Assembly: GCA_037903355.1 (NCBI GenBank)
Contig: JBAJFE010000004.1
Span: 3,162,001 to 3,226,000, forward strand
Reading direction: 5' to 3'
Length of the DNA: 64,000 bases
Origin: Trichuris trichiura
Lineage: Eukaryota; Nematoda; Enoplea; Trichinellida; Trichuridae
Position 1 is the first letter of the stretch. Each line of letters begins with the position of its first letter. Position numbers and translations under genes: made by a program. The notes below the pieces were generated by a model. The model searched no databases. It was not told the DNA's origin and was given only the letters and a program-made list of their open reading frames with translations. Shown here one piece after another: positions 23,633 through 37,600 of the stretch.

Positions 23633-26600
23633 TTAGTCACTGCCGCTGCTACTGCTTGCTGCGCGTTTGTTGCGTTTGTTTTTCTGGGGAAGGGCGGTCT
23701 AAAAGTAAGTGGTTTTTAGGCAGTTTTTTATATGCATAATTAGGTGTGCTCAGACTTTGAAAAACTTTAGCAAGAAAAAATTTAGTTTTGAAAAAGTAAA
23801 CCCTTATAAAAGATTCTGCAGGCCAGTGTCTCGGCACAAAAATTAAAATATTTTATCCTCTTCACTGCCCAGTACGAACAGAAGAACTGTTTGGGTATTA
23901 CATTATTATTGAGCAGTTCAAAGACCATTCTAGTTGTATAAACTCGCCGAGGTAGAAGATTTATAATTTAAACTTGTAGTTACAGTTGGCCTTTGAGATT
24001 TATTTGCTGAGAATTATTTGATTACCTGTTTTTTCTTGCTGATACACTTTAGCATGCAATCCTGATAGGCAGTAGACGTTGTCAAGTCGCTTTGTCCCTT
24101 GGTTTTAATCACTTGGGCTAGTTTAACTGTTTGTGTAGAGCAAGAGGCTAATTCGCAAGTGTCACGAACATCCTCACGTATAAAAATGAAGTCAATCTGA
24201 AGAAAATTTCATATCATCAAAATGCGGTGATTGTTACTCAAAGCTGACCTCCCGCTTGAGCAGTGACTTCTTGTAGTCCTCAAGCTTTCCTAGGATGAAC
24301 GTACAGAGTAGCAAGTGCAAGCGTAACTTGCATATTTATTACCCACACTGCCAGATCACCCCATCGTACAGATGACAAAGTCAGTAAGCTCAAAGTGATT
24401 TGAATGGTAAAAAGCTCAATGAGCATATAGAACGATTGCTTAATGGTCTTGTTGCCAGTATCGTCTGGCATAGGACGCTCACAACTTGTGTTAGTATTCA
24501 TATAAAGCAAGAAAAAAAAAACTGTTCAGTGACGAATACATACAGCTCTCAAAGTCAAATCCTAAGGTAATATCATCGTGAAAAAAACATTCTTGCAAAC
24601 ATTTACTTCATCATCAAGAGCCAACAAAAGGGTCAGGATGAACCGGTCTTTGACTACGCGTGCTAATTTCTTGGATAAAAAAGGCTTCAGTACATTTTCT
24701 CCTGCCTTTCTTTCATGACGGTTTCTGTCAGGCGAACCAAATAGAATTGATAGAACGTGTCATTGAAAGATTCATTTCATTGTCAGCTGTTTTGGCCTAA
24801 CAGGGCAACGCCATTACAGGAATGGAGCAACAAAAAATTGAATAATTCAAGACTAACTCAATTTGAAATAAAATTTATCGCAATATATGCAAAGACAATC
24901 CTCAGCGTCATCGTAGAACGTACAGTTTAGAAAAAGCGTTTGAATATTTCTAGTTGGCAAGCTGCGTTTTGTGGGCATCTTAAACGTACTTAAAATTAAC
25001 TCACGTAAATGAGCCCTTCATTTCTTCATATATAATATCGTTGTGAAGTGCTCTACATTAAACTTGGCAAAATGGTATTTGCAAATGAGCAGCTATTACG
25101 CTAAAAGTCAAACAAACTTCTGAAAGTCAAATAAACCTGCTTTATCTTTACAAATTAACCTTATTACTGTAGCAACCAGCAAAGCTGGCAAGCTATTATT
25201 GATGTCATTAAAGACACTCCTTTGCTTTTCCTACATTGAATGCCAGGTCGAGTTTATGGGATTCAAAAGCTTATGCACTTATTTAAGTAGGAAACTGCAT
25301 CAGAGGAACCTACAACCATCGTTTCATTCACTAAACGTACGCTGTGTTATTATAAAAGAGGAGCTAACAAATGCTTTTACACCAGTTGAGTATTAATTAA
25401 AGCGATATGACACGTCAAAGTTTTAGATTCCTGTTTGTCATACTACAAAAACATCCACTTACCAGTATCCTTACCAGTACCCTTGCCAGCACCCTTGGCA
25501 GGGTAGCTGAAAGTAAACAACAACGTAAGCCTCACAGTTGTTTCTCTGACAGTATCATAAATGAATAGTTCAGCGTGAAATTAACCTTCAGACAACCATT
25601 TAACTCATATTTAAGATGTCACAAAGTTGTTCGGAATTATTACCACTTTAGGCTTGTAAGGAATGACAACTAGCACGGCTTATAGACAAGACAGCAGCAG
25701 CACGTAGAACTAATGGAAAATAATGCTTATTGGACCTTTGAACTCATAGCGTTCTTATATTTCAATTGAAATTGAACTCGCATTATCCAGTAAAATGAAA
25801 AAGACAAAACATGATGGGTTGCCTGCGCATTAATTAAGCTGGCTTTGAAAAGAACATGCTTACCTTTCACACAAATACGCTGCACAAATGATCTGAAATA
25901 AGACGTCGATCAATGAAGTACATTTAATCAATCACCAAAATGTTAATAATAAAAATAATTGCGCATCAACTATTTCTACTAGTCGCTCGAGAAAACAACA
26001 CCGTAACTCTTCTTTACGGTACGTTCGACTATCGTTAGCTTATTCTAACGTTGGGTACTTGTACAGACGCTTTTGTCTCAACAGCTAGAAAAAGAAACTT
26101 GTAGTTAAAAATCAATGGATCTTGTCTCCACACTGCTCCATCGTCGCAGTGTAAGTTGCTCAGTATCCTGTTTTGCCCTTACCTAAGCCTAAGCCTAAGC
26201 ACAAGACTTTTTTCTTGACGACTGAATATACCAGCCTTAAAAAATCAAAGGAGTTTTTTTAAGGTATAACAATTTAATAAGCAGCAATAATGTAGGCAAG
26301 TATGAGTCATCGTCGACCTGCTAATTATATCAAGTTTTGGTTTCATCGGTTGCGCAAACGATGGAACCAGCCGTTCCAAAAGCATCAGGAAATAAAATGT
26401 GAATTTACGACGACGCCTATGGCTAAAACAAACAAAATATTGCTCGAGACCATTAACAAACACGAAATATATTTCAATATTTAAACATTAGGCTTTTGTT
26501 TTGATTCAGGCTTAGGTAAGGGCAAAATATGATGGCTGAAATGCAAGCCAGAAAGATACCCACACTTTTCAGACGGTAGGCAGCTATGGAACAAGATTCA

Positions 26601-26707
26601 AATGAAGTAATACATCTTCAACAAAATTAAACAATGAATAAAACGCCTTGTGAATTGGAGATCATACTCACCAGCAACACGCTTGCAAGCTCTGTTTTGG
26701 TGAGCAT
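23633..26707 (-). CDS. Gene A: small secreted four-cysteine protein, six exons
   Basis: Exons (5'->3'): 26707-26672, 25892-25864, 25506-25463, 24289-24249, 24196-24026, 23698-23633; 128 aa, all phases consistent. Exons 1-2 form a signal peptide (MLTKTELASVLL joined to IICAAYLCES). Exon 3 is Gly/Lys-rich (AKGAGKGTGKDTG). Exon 4 reads KLEDYKKSLLKRE. Exon 5 carries the domain with four cysteines (TCELASCSTQTV ... TAYQDCMLKCI). Exon 6 is basic and ends in a Ser-rich tail (SSSSGSD). Gene B at 51609-53666 has the same structure: exons 2, 4, 5 and 6 are identical in length (29, 41, 171 and 66 bases), and the motif TAYQDCML is shared. The family is not recognised; extracellular location is inferred from the signal peptide. 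Intron 1 hosts a small TIR element. Confidence 0.75.
26171..26527. mobile_element. MITE-like element with 20-bp perfect TIRs and telomere-like repeats
   Basis: The termini 26171-26190 (TTTTGCCCTTACCTAAGCCT) and 26508-26527 are exact reverse complements. Just inside the left end are three GCCTAA units (26182-26200), the nematode telomere hexamer. There is no transposase. The terminal motif recurs inside the element at 43285-44555. No clear target duplication was found. It lies in intron 1 of gene A. Confidence 0.65.
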
Positions 26708-26742
26708 CCTTATGCACGGATAATTTTCAGTGCAGTCAAGCT

Positions 26743-26750
26743 CTTTTATA
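26743..26750 (-). promoter_or_regulatory. TATA box of gene A
   Basis: TATAAAAG on the minus strand, 36 bases upstream of the gene A ATG at 26707, supports that ATG as the true start. Gene B has a near-identical box at the same relative place. Confidence 0.6.
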
Positions 26751-29222
26751 GTCTCTCGAGATTTGCGAATGTCTATATAATAACGCACGGCAACTCGTAA
26801 GCATATTATTAATAGCATACCTCCGCATTGTAAAGAAACGCTGTTTACTGCTAACCGCCTGAATCTGCTCACCATTTAAAACAGCCTCGCAAGTGAATAT
26901 TTAAACGCTTCAGTTAAGTAGATGTTCAACAATTTTAGCAACATCGTTCATTTTGGATGGATGAAAACGTAATGGACAAGGTTCTCCAGCGGGTAAGATT
27001 TTCAATCTCCACAACGACACCATTAGCCCAAAGGACTAAATGTATCCGCTTCCAAAATTAGATTTATTATAATGGGCTTAGGAGAACGCTAAGGTTACAG
27101 TATGGTTATTTTAAATGAAAAAAACAAAGCAGCTTAAAAAATTCAGTTTTAGAGCCCTCGGGCAAAAATGCTTCCAAAATGCTGTCGTCGGCAAGCGGAA
27201 TATTTGCGCACGCAATAAACGCGCTTTGAGAGCATTTAAGAGCTTCAGTTCAGTAGATTTTTTGCACTTAACAGTGTTGATACACCTTTGCAACGTATAC
27301 TTAATGTTTGCACAATTTTGAAAGTCGTACTGCCGCGACTGTTTCCACTAAATGGCTTTCTCGTCGCTTGTGAGTTTCATTCTTTTATTCAACATAATCA
27401 GCAACAACTTTAGCTTTTCCATTCTGAGCAAACTTCAGACGAGTGTACAAGAACGCTCCATTCATATAAAGCTAAAATCAGTGCTATTATTAAAATTTTC
27501 CATATTCAGCCGTAAATGCTTAAATGAGACCGTACAGTCGTGTAAATCTGAAAACTTAAAAACAGCTGCATTGCCATTCTGGTCAGTCAACAAATTGTTT
27601 CAATGGACTGACGCCAACATGCCAACGCGATTCGAAAGGACTGCCGGAAAAATAATTTTCATTTCACTAACAATGACTACGTTTTGTCAACAGACGTCAC
27701 TGCGCTTTCTGCTGCTCACAATGATAAGTAAATTCTGATAACCTTTGACATCTCTTATCAACTTCGAAAGATCGTCGCAATTTGTTAATCGAAGCTGTTG
27801 AAAACAAATTCAATATCTCTACATTACCACGGTGATAGACCGAATTAACTGTCGGGAAAAATCCTGCTACAGTATGAACATAGAGCCTACATGTCCTTTT
27901 CATTTCCCGTATTGCCGCAAGTCTTACAGGCTTTCTGCTTAGCTGCTCCAATATGCTATTTTTCGGTAAAATAACTAGGCCCTCTTTCACTAAGTATTTC
28001 ATAAGCCATAACCGCAATACTCATGTTAACCGGGCAACATGACATCTGAATACTTAGGCTTGAGCGTTCACGTTCAATTCTCATTCCTATGTGCAATAGT
28101 TTAAGGTTACTTCCGTCGAACTTAAGGAATCAAAATAAAGATGCCTACCAGCTTGATTCTTTGGTATTGGACGGAAACAAGGCCTAAGGCTTGCACATCT
28201 GCTCAAAGCACCGCCAGCGTACATGAACGCGGCATGTCATGTAACAGATAAATAAATTTTCAAGAAGAAATCATGTTAAACCTATTTTTACTATGCAAAT
28301 ATTATGGTGGTCGTCTCGGGATTCAAAGGATCAATCACCATCGTCTATCCCAAAAGCTTCACCGTAAAAATGCCCAGTCAATCATCATTGGAGTAACATT
28401 ACCCGTTACTACTAGTCTTTTCGGAACGGTGCTCCCTTGGTTAACCACGTGACTTGAACTAGATTTCATGTGACAGACGTAGACAAAGTACCATTAACAT
28501 ATTAGCTACTCGAAAAACATACATGTTACTTACAGCTACATCCCCCGAAGATTAAATAACAAAACAAAACACGATAAGGAATTTAGAGTACGTTAAAACA
28601 AGAAAAAAATACTGAAAATGTCGTTTGAGAAAAAGATACAGAGCTACAAAAAAATTAGTGGTAAGCAAGTACAAAGTTTAAATTTCAAATATTTCTTCAC
28701 TTCTCAAAGCGTCGCTGATGCAAGGCACGTAAAACGACGTGCACTAATTATATGATCGGCTTCGCGAGCTTATCAGCTTGAGCTTGACTGATCAGAGAGT
28801 ATGGCTAAAGCGGGAATGCTGCTTTCTTCAACACAGAATGTACGGCCCGCCAAAAACCAACCATTCGTTTTCTAGAGGGAATAACTTTGAAATTTAAATT
28901 GTGAGTAGTCTCGCCAATACTCAAAGCGAACAACCAGTGCAGTGATAGCTCACTGAGCAGCTGAGGAAAGAATTTTCTAGAAACAATTTTGGCATGGCTG
29001 TAACAAGCATGCTCAATCCGACGTTTGGGGCAGAGCATCTTTCAAACATGGCATTTACTTCAAGTGGCAGACCCAAATCATATAGTGAAGAAAAGTAAAA
29101 TATAATAAATAATAAATAGTTCCTAAAACGTCAATAACAGATCACCTAAGGCAGTGAACTGATGTAGCTTATTTAGAGACCAAAAAGTTAAACAAGTACA
29201 CGAATAACATAAAGCAAAAAAG
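26751..29222. other. Intergenic region with three unassigned open frames
   Basis: Three frames may be real but cannot be proven. 27352-27738 (+, 128 codons) starts with a signal-peptide-like MAFSSLVSFILLFNII. 27697-28017 (-, about 101 codons from an internal Met) is charged and unrecognised. 28805-29038 (-, 77 codons, MLCPKRRIEHACY...) lies just past the RING1 stop. None has a recognised domain. Confidence 0.3.
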
Positions 29223-31359
29223 TTACCCGAAATCTACGCCGCTAATCTTTATGGGACTCAACGGTTGGGTACGTATTGCAAACCCGGTCGTACCTATCTC
29301 ATGATAGAAATAATAAAACTGCAACGGATACGTTAAACCTTGACATCGGAATTTAGAAAATATCGTCAGAATGTTCATACAGTCGCACATAACCAATGAA
29401 ATCAAGTAGTCTCCGGCTCTGGCGAATATGGATATTTGATCAATTCTTTGTCGGATAATTTGATCGACATTTTCGCTCGTTTGACGATCCCCTTTGGTCA
29501 GCAACTCAACGCATGATCGCATAAGTAGATACTTTCTGATGTGCGCCACTGAATTGAACGAAGAGCAAATTGAATTAACGCGACTTTGAAAAGGTAGATA
29601 AAAAATTTCGAACTTGTAAATCAGCAAACCGGAAAAGATGTTTACGAAAAGAACAAAAAGCTAAGCTTCATATACATCGCAGGCTGCTTTCCAAACTTAA
29701 CTTCGTGAAAACTAAAATATGGGACGAAGAAAATAATGAAGAAAGATCTTCCCGCGTCTAAGGTAAAATTCAAATTGCGAAATGAATGTTCTCGGCTTTG
29801 AAAACGATATTAATCAAACAGTGGAGGTTACGAACGTAATTCTTAATAGTAAATAAGATGAAGAGCAGAAAGGCGTTCGGAAAGCTACAGTTCGCAAAAA
29901 AAGACAATATTTAAAAGAAACGACGCATTGCGAAAGGAATGCGCGATTTCTCAACCTTTGAATACAACAGCTGGTTTTGATACTGAAAAAAATGACCAAA
30001 CTGCTAGCTGCAAATAAGGCGGCTACAGATTAGTTCATTCGCAAAAGATAGATTAACCTAAGAAGCGATTCCGGAACGATACTGACGAACTAGCTGACAA
30101 AGCATCAATGGAAAAATTGTAGGCAATTTTTCAGCTTAAAAGCATTGAAAACTCTCTTCCTGGATTACAGTTTATGGAGAAAGAAAATCAAGTACGCAAT
30201 GGAATCAGTTATTAAAAGCTTACCTGTACAAGAACTGGCGCAGGTTCGAACGAAATGTTCCTTAAGCAAAATTGGCGCCAGATTATCCGGCAAGGACATG
30301 GCCGGATGAGCACGCAAATAAAAAAGAATCTGGAAATGAACGCCAGAATTTGAAAAATTCAAACCGTAGCAAAAGGAAGCAATACCATTTGATCTTGTGC
30401 CTGCTGTCCCGACGGCAAACATGTGCGAGACATCGTGGCAGAACAGTACGGCCCAGCTAAATGTCAAAACGAGTAACCTGCAGGTCAATAGCAACAATGA
30501 AATGCGGAAGCAATGGACTCTCAGAAACGAACTACCAACGAGAGCAACAAGTGATTTTCAACTGAGTATCTTAGCATTATAAAACTTAATATAAACGCAG
30601 CTATTCGGGAAATAATAATTCAGAGTCAGCGATGCATGCGCTCTAGCCGTCGAAGATAAACTAAAAATTGTTTCATTTTTGAATACGCAATAGTCAAAAC
30701 ACGCTTCTATCGTAAATGAACCTTTCACTGGTATTTGGATGAAATTGGCTACCTGTGTACCTGAAAATCCCTTTACCAACGATAACCAACACAAGCGCAA
30801 CATATCGGATTAACGAAAGTAATCCAGTTCAACCGACACTTACTTGCAGTGAGTCCATTCTGTGCAGCGTCCGGTTGCTCGTCGGATTCTTGAGTCGACG
30901 CAATCTAAACCAAATTAGGAATTTAAAAATTAAACTGCATGACGCATTCTAAAGGAGCGGTGCCTATTCGCAATGCTCAACAGTACGCTTTAACACCACA
31001 TTAAATAGGTCTCCAAAGGCTGGCATTAGTCAAAAATTAATCAATAACTAACACGAACATACCACTTCGATAACCGCATCGTAATTAGGATCCGCTACAA
31101 GAGAGCGCTTGGACGGTAGGGCGGCGCGACACGTCGGACACTCCTTGTTGCCGATGCGCAAAGCTCGTGTGATACAATCCTTGCAAAAACGGTGCAGGCA
31201 CTCTTTCGACCTCATTGTATTTTTGAGGACGTCCAAGCATATCGGACAAGTCAATTCCGCGTTAAACGCTCTTGGAATGATAGTTACGTATTCATTATCC
31301 GCAAAATTTGGTACTCGAGGCTGCCTCACGAAATCATAAATGTGTCTACGCGGCAACAT
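29223..31359 (-). CDS. RING1: Polycomb RING1/RNF2-type E3 ubiquitin ligase, five exons
   Basis: Exons (5'->3'): 31359-31063, 30904-30844, 30760-30687, 30329-30224, 29548-29223; 287 aa. Exon 1 holds the C3HC4 RING (CPICLDVLKNTM, KECLHRFCKDCI, NKECPTCR), very close to RING1B, preceded by VTIIPRAFNAEL. Exons 4-5 hold the C-terminal RAWUL domain: YLRAHP, KEHFVRT, then VAHIRKYLLMR (RNF2: VDHLSKYLA-R) and GLTYPLQFYY (RNF2: KPMELYY). Known role: catalytic subunit of PRC1, mono-ubiquitinating histone H2A. The linker exons 2-3 are less certain; the donor at 30687/30686 (GTATTC) is weak and CCA|GTGAAA upstream is an alternative. Confidence 0.88.
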
Positions 31360-32720
31360 AGCAGCAATTCAAACCAACAAGGCGAAAAAGATCGCGAAAC
31401 GACACTACAGTACCAACGCTACAATGTTACTGAAAAGCAGGTACTTTCAAAGATCCTTACCCACTTTGCGGACATACTTTTTTCGCTTTGTACATTCTGC
31501 ATTTAAATTTTCTTATTATTTAGCCTGTTGAAAGTCATCTGATCTGTTTAAACCGCTGGTTTATAATAAAACTGAAAGCTGTTTTTTTGACGACAACCAC
31601 TGAGAATTCAAAGCTTTAGTCCGCATATCTGCAAAAGTTTTAGTTAACGTTTTTAGTAGAGCGTAAAACATTATTATTTAATTCCGAAATTCAGCTTGAC
31701 TTGTCCTGCGTAGTTTGTTTTCACTCGTTACAAAAGGTTAAAGCGAGAAGCATTGAAAGCTACGGATTAGCAGCTCGTATTCCCAGCAACCAATTGTCAC
31801 TTTTAAAAATGTGATGAACTCATTAGCAAAACGATATTCACTATTCGTTCTTGCCTACTTGCCTGTACTGAAAAGCGAAGGTGAAACTGTAAACGTTAAT
31901 AGTTTATGCATGCTATATATTTCCCTGTGTTACAATTCATTTTTAAAAATGCACGGACGACGGTGCAATAAACAAGTTAATTGTTCCATTATTAGAAACT
32001 GTGAAATAAAACTTAGGAAGTGCAACAAAATAAGCCTGTCATCTTGCCGATCATTTTAGCTTTCGGTAAATGTTTTATTCATTTCGAATGATGGCTTTTC
32101 TTGAAGTGCTTTCATTGCGACGAACATATTCATTGAGGTTAGACTGTAACTGAAAGTTCCTCAACATTCAAAGCCGAATTTCTGCGCAGCTGTTTACGAG
32201 TATGTTGTGAAGAATTATGAACTGCCTGCTGCTATTGTCATAATATTTTGCAAATATGAGTAACAACCAGATTTTCATTCTCCTCTTCGGTCTGAAAATC
32301 AGATATCCAACCGATGTTTACCCAATCCAAGGTAATAACATCATGAAGCGCGTAATTCTTTTTTCTTCAGTTTTCATAACCCCACTTTTTAGGGTGAGAA
32401 ATAGGTACAGTCAATCCTGAAGCTTTCATGTAAAGTAAATGTTATATGGTAAAGAAGTATAGGCATAAAAAATCGTTAAGGTGCGCCCAGAAAAAAACTT
32501 GAACTGCAGCATATTTACACCACTGCGGAAGACTTACAGCTATTAATACTAAAATATTAATGAAATGGAACTATATTTCTCACGGATACTAAGATGTAAG
32601 GCAGATTAAGCTTATCTAAGTTCTGGGTAACTCTTAGGATGGTTCACATACGCTTTCAGTCTTCTGGATAATTTGTAACCGTCCTATAACGAAACCTGAT
32701 ATTGCTCCATCGGGGTCCTT
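31360..32720. other. Intergenic region upstream of RING1, before the first tRNA-Cys
   Basis: No supported gene. The frame at 31811-32059 (+) has no motif. Sequence left of 32721 does not match the ends of the tandem units, so the duplication starts at the tRNA gene. Confidence 0.4.
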
Positions 32721-32792
32721 AGGGGGCACCCAGGATTGAACTGGGGACCCCTCGATCTGCAGTCGAATGCTCTACCACTGAGCTATACCCCC
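32721..32792 (-). tRNA. tRNA-Cys(GCA), copy 1
   Basis: 72 nt, complete cloverleaf: acceptor GGGGGTA/TGCCCCC with a G-U pair, D arm GCTCAGTGGTAGAGC, anticodon loop CTGCAGA (anticodon GCA), T arm with TTCAATC. No intron and no encoded CCA. It differs from the other copies at two or so positions (variable region and T loop) and is compatible with function. It marks the left edge of the tandem duplication. Confidence 0.95.
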
Positions 32793-34641
32793 TTGCATCC
32801 TCCATGATAATATTTCCCAATGTGAAAAGAGAAAAGCCACAAAAACAGCTTTCAGGTTCGTTTGAAAATAGAGAACTGCCTATTTCCAGACGGTACAATA
32901 TAGAGGTTTCCTTAAGGCAATTCCTGCTCAATTCGTTTTTGCAAAAGTAACGAGAAGTTCTGACCTAAATTCTCTCAAATAGATTCAGCCTGAATACGAA
33001 ACAATAAACTCAGCCAAGCGTCGTAACCAGAACTAAGGCAATGCTGTTTCCGCTGCTTCTTTTGACAATCACTGTACAAACATGAGAACACATGTACACG
33101 GTAAAAACGGGATCAGAAAGCTTCAAGAATTTGCGTAAAATAAAAATGGCCTCACCGGTAAAATAAAATTTAGACCCATGCCTAGACATGTAAATTACTC
33201 TTATCATTTTTCTGCAACATTCTGAATCGTAATAATTTCCAACAATCTGCATAGCAGACAATGAACCGACCACTAAAAGGCTGATGAGGCATACGGCTAA
33301 ATTTTAAAATCTTCCCAAACTTTGGGTAGATTAATTTATGCAGACTTGCACTACAACCAATAATGACAAGATTATATACCATACCGCATAAAAAAATGTT
33401 TTACCTTTTCATAGTCGTTTTCGCTTCACTGAAACTCGCCTGCAGCAAAAGAACTGGGTCTTCCCTAGCTGCGTCGTTTTAACATTAAACTAATAAATGG
33501 ATCAATTTTTTTCATGACACTTTGCAATACAACTGTCTTTTTTCACCGTAAACCATTCAACCGTAATAAGGTATAGTGAAAATAATGGTGCTTTAGAGGT
33601 AGTCCGCTTTAGCATAAAATGCGAAGTACAGAAAAAAGAAACTCTAACCTAGGATTATCGGAATTGTTTAAAGAACAAGCAAAATAAACGCATGACAGAC
33701 ATACATCACTTTGGAATCCTTAGAAATTACGGCGCCGCTAAAACCTTTATTAAGTTGTATCAATGAAAAGTTGTCTACGCTTTGCTGCTCTTTCATGTTG
33801 ATGGCGGAAATGTGCTTGAATTAGCTAAGTTTCAGGATTAGCTATTGCCGCATTATAGAAGTTCATACGCACTTGGAACGTGCAACATTTCTTTTTCTGC
33901 ATTTATTTTAATCATTAGAACACAGTCTCTTGGCCATATGGATTTAAAAGAAAAGTTGACACAATGAGTTTCAAACCACTGAAACGCTACTCCTCTCTTG
34001 ACTTGTTCTCCGTTCGTCGTTTAATTATTTAACATAGTATAGTAGATATCGTAGATGGTGAAATTAAAACAAAAGCATGCACCAACAATTTCTCCTTGAA
34101 AGTATTCTGATAGATGTTTAGTATATCTGAAAATGAGTCGGAAAGACCCGTATAACTAAACAGTTCTGTTCCATCAAGTCTAACTGGAGAACGCAAGGAG
34201 TGATAACACGCTTTACAGACATCTCTCAACGAAGATCAGCCTGATAACATCTCTCTAACAAAGAAGAGAACCTATAGAGATAGCTCAGAATAAACAAGTA
34301 ATTATTACACTGCAAAAATGCATAAATGCCAATGCAACGTGGTTGGCCGCAACAAAAAAAATTTGGCCTATGCAACAATTGCCATCAGTTGCAAAATGAA
34401 TTAAAATTCAGCAAGGAAATTATGGGCAACGGGTTGCCTGATTTTTCTCTTGAACGCACTGGTTAAACAAAATAATTAACGAGCAAGACCATAGCGTGTT
34501 AAATGAAATTATTAGTAGTTGCAGTACTCAGTTTACCGTATAAACTCCATGTATCAAATTGTCTTGGATGATACAAAAAAATCAACAAAACTACCAGGTG
34601 GCGCTAACAGCAAATCAGGGCACAAACCAAACTTGGAATAG
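32793..34641. other. Upstream part of unit 1, no proven gene
   Basis: Copied in unit 2 at 40841-42694. On the minus strand there are two exon-like stretches, near 33155-33250 (after an ATGCAG acceptor, before GTGAGG) and 34040-34229 (VCKACY...DILNIYQ). These suggest a minus-strand gene, but the copies are too similar for conservation to count as evidence. Confidence 0.3.
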
Positions 34642-34649
34642 TATATATA
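34642..34649 (+). promoter_or_regulatory. TATA box of gene C
   Basis: TATATATA 43 bases upstream of the signal-peptide ATG at 34692. The same box precedes gene D. Confidence 0.6.
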
Positions 34650-34691
34650 GAGTGCAAAACCCGGAGAAGGACGTAGAACAACTGCATAATC

Positions 34692-37600
34692 ATGCGAATC
34701 TTGCATATTTTCATCGCACTTTCTGTTGGTAAGTAGAATTTTTCACGTTGAGTCCAAAGTAAAGCTTAATCGAGACAACGTTAAAGCTGCTGGCAATAGC
34801 AAGGCATAATCATAAGAACTAAATGGTTCAACGAGCAAGAAGTTGAAACTAATATACAAAATTAAATACAAAACGACAAGCTTATCACCACAGTATTGCA
34901 AAAACTAAGCATCGTGAACTACTTTAATTTTTTCTGAGGGCTAAGGTTAACACAGTGAACTGGTATAGCAAGTTGCATACTTTACGTATTTTCCATATTT
35001 TGACAAGCTAATATCCCGCATACACCAAATAGTGTTGGTACAAACAGACAAAATGCTTAATCCAGCACACAGGACATCTTAAGGAGCTACAGTCACAGGA
35101 AACTTTAAAGAAGGAAAGTGCCTGATTGAAACAACTATGCAATGAAAACTTGGCAGTAGATTAACCCTGTAAAAGCCAATCAACATGACTGCTTAAAATA
35201 TGGTGTCGTATAAGAGAAAGAAACAATATTCTAAAAGCAGAACAGCATTTTTCGTAGACGACTCTTGATGAAAACTTAAAAAGGAACGAACTCACACATT
35301 AATTCAAGAGAAACTTAAAGTGGAATTCCTACGCAACACCCTTCCATCATCAGATTCTTGAGGTGTTCTAAGAATAGCGCGTAAAATAAAGGAACAAAGA
35401 TTTCAAACCGCAGAAATGCTTCTCGCTCAGGACGAATATAATCAAAAAAAAGAAACAACTTGAAAGTTGCGTTGGAAAAACCGCAAAGTGCAGAGAATAC
35501 ACGTTTCCAGTAAACGTCATTACGAAAAACATATTAACGCTTTCATTCTTCTATACAGAATGTACATTTTCAAGAAATAGTAAAAGTCGAAGGCCTATTC
35601 GATTCCAGCAGTTAATCATGGAATAGCCTCACGCAGAAACAAGAAAACTGACAGTGAGATTGCGAGTTAATGAACAGTGGCCACAAAATTTTTATTAGAA
35701 TTAAGTAGTGACGAAAAGGTGTCAAACAAAAAATTAATAATCACACATATAAAAGTTAATCCTTGACGAAAACAGAAAATAAAAATCTAGCAGCATAATC
35801 AACAAAAAGCTGGCTTAGTTCAGACGTAACTACGTAACTAGGGATAACTGTCTTATGTTCAGCTCTAGCGAGGACCACATACGCAATACCAATACCGCAA
35901 GAAGCCGCTGAAGAACAAATAGAAGAAAAAGTGCCTACCTCTGCTGAAGTTACAACTGAAGGACAAGAACAGAAAAGCACTAACCTAGAAGTTAAGGAAG
36001 GCGTGGAAACTAATGACGAACAGGTGATATACAGACGCAAAGAAGCAGCTATATTAACTTCTTATGAGCATCTGCAACAGAAAGCAACAGAACCATCTGA
36101 ACAAAAAGACGATCAAAAACTACACGAGGTATGCACTCAAACAACACGCTCTTATTAAAGGGAAAATATGGTCACGTAGCAGCAAAACGTGGAACAACTA
36201 GAAAACCAGGAAGAAAAGAAGGACGAGAAAGAGACAGCGGTACACGAACACCTGTAGTCAAACATGCTCTGAGAACCTTTCAAAAATCACAGGAAAAACC
36301 AGGAAACGAAAATACAAACCAAAAGGAGGAAAAGGAAGAAGAAAATGTTGAGGTTCGCAAAACCCGTTATTAGTACGAGAAACATTGATCATTACCACTT
36401 CATAAGGGAGAAAAACCAGAAAAAGCTGAAGAGGAGCAGACAACACCTGAAGAACCTGAGGAAGAAAAGGAACCAGAAGAACCCCAAGTATAGATTGAAA
36501 CCATATGTATATATGGAAAGTAATTATTACAAATGCAGAATACACCAAATGAACACATAGAAAACGGAAACGAAAACAACGAAGAAAAAAAGACACCCGT
36601 ACGTGAATACACGTAATCATTTATGCAATAAGCACTCTTCAACAATAGCAAGACGAAGAGGTAAAGGAACAAGCAGATCAAGAGGAAGAGAAGGAAGAAG
36701 AAAAGGCTGAGGTTCGCGAAAACCGTTGTTAAGATGACAAGCATTGATCACTACCATTTATTAAGGAACAGAAAACAGAAAAAGGTGAAGAGGAGCAGAC
36801 AAATCCAGATAAACCTGAGGAAGAAAAAGTGACAGAAGAGCCGAAAGTATATAGATGAAAATTATATCCATATATGGAAAGCAATTATTATAAATGCAGA
36901 ATACGCCAGAAGAACAGATGGAAAAAGAAAACGAAAACGAAGAAGAAAAACAGCCAACGGTACGTGAATACATGTAATCACCTATGTGATAAGAACTTTT
37001 CAACAATAGCAGGAGGAAAACGTAAACGTAGAAGCAGCCCAAGAGGAGAAAAAAGAACAAGAAAAGGATGAGGTATGCAAAAACTGTTACTAAAACGAGA
37101 AGCATTGGTTACCACAATTCCTTAAGGAAGAGCAAGCAGAAGAAGTTGACAAACCAGAAGAACGTGAGGAAGAGCCCGAAGTATGGATGGAAATCATATG
37201 CATATATGGAAAGTAATTATTACAAATGCAGGATAAACCAGCTGGAGAAACAGAAAAAGAAACGAACGCCGAAGAAAAGCCAGCGGTACTTGAACGTATG
37301 CGATCGCGTAAGCAGTAACAGCTCTTCAACAATAATAGGATGAACCAGAAAAAGAAAATGCAAGCGAAGGGCAGGAAAAGAAAGAAGAAAATGATGAGGT
37401 TCGCAGAAACCAAGTTACTAAAACGAGAAGCATTGATCACTGCCATTTGTTAAGGAACAACAGGAAGGAAATGTCGAAGAAGTACGTGATATTTATAGGC
37501 AAAACTGAAACTAACCTTCTTTGCCATACGTAGCCAAAACCAGAAGAGCAACCTGATTCTGAGCATCAAAACGTGAGATGAACCCCTAAAACTCGGAACA

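Noticed and set aside
24607..24701. Exon-like stretch on the minus strand (ENVLKPFLSKKLARVV...) inside gene A
   Set aside because: It can follow exon 3 in phase, but it ends in phase 0, while exon 4 needs phase 1. Gene B has no counterpart.
32719..32931. Minus-strand frame running into a tRNA-Cys gene, also seen at 40767-40979, 55719-55949 and 58734-58937
   Set aside because: These frames owe their length to the tRNA sequence itself and are not proteins.
36258..37446. Long minus-strand frames rich in Phe, Leu and Ser opposite genes C and D
   Set aside because: They are the antisense of Glu/Lys-rich micro-exons and carry no splice or start context.
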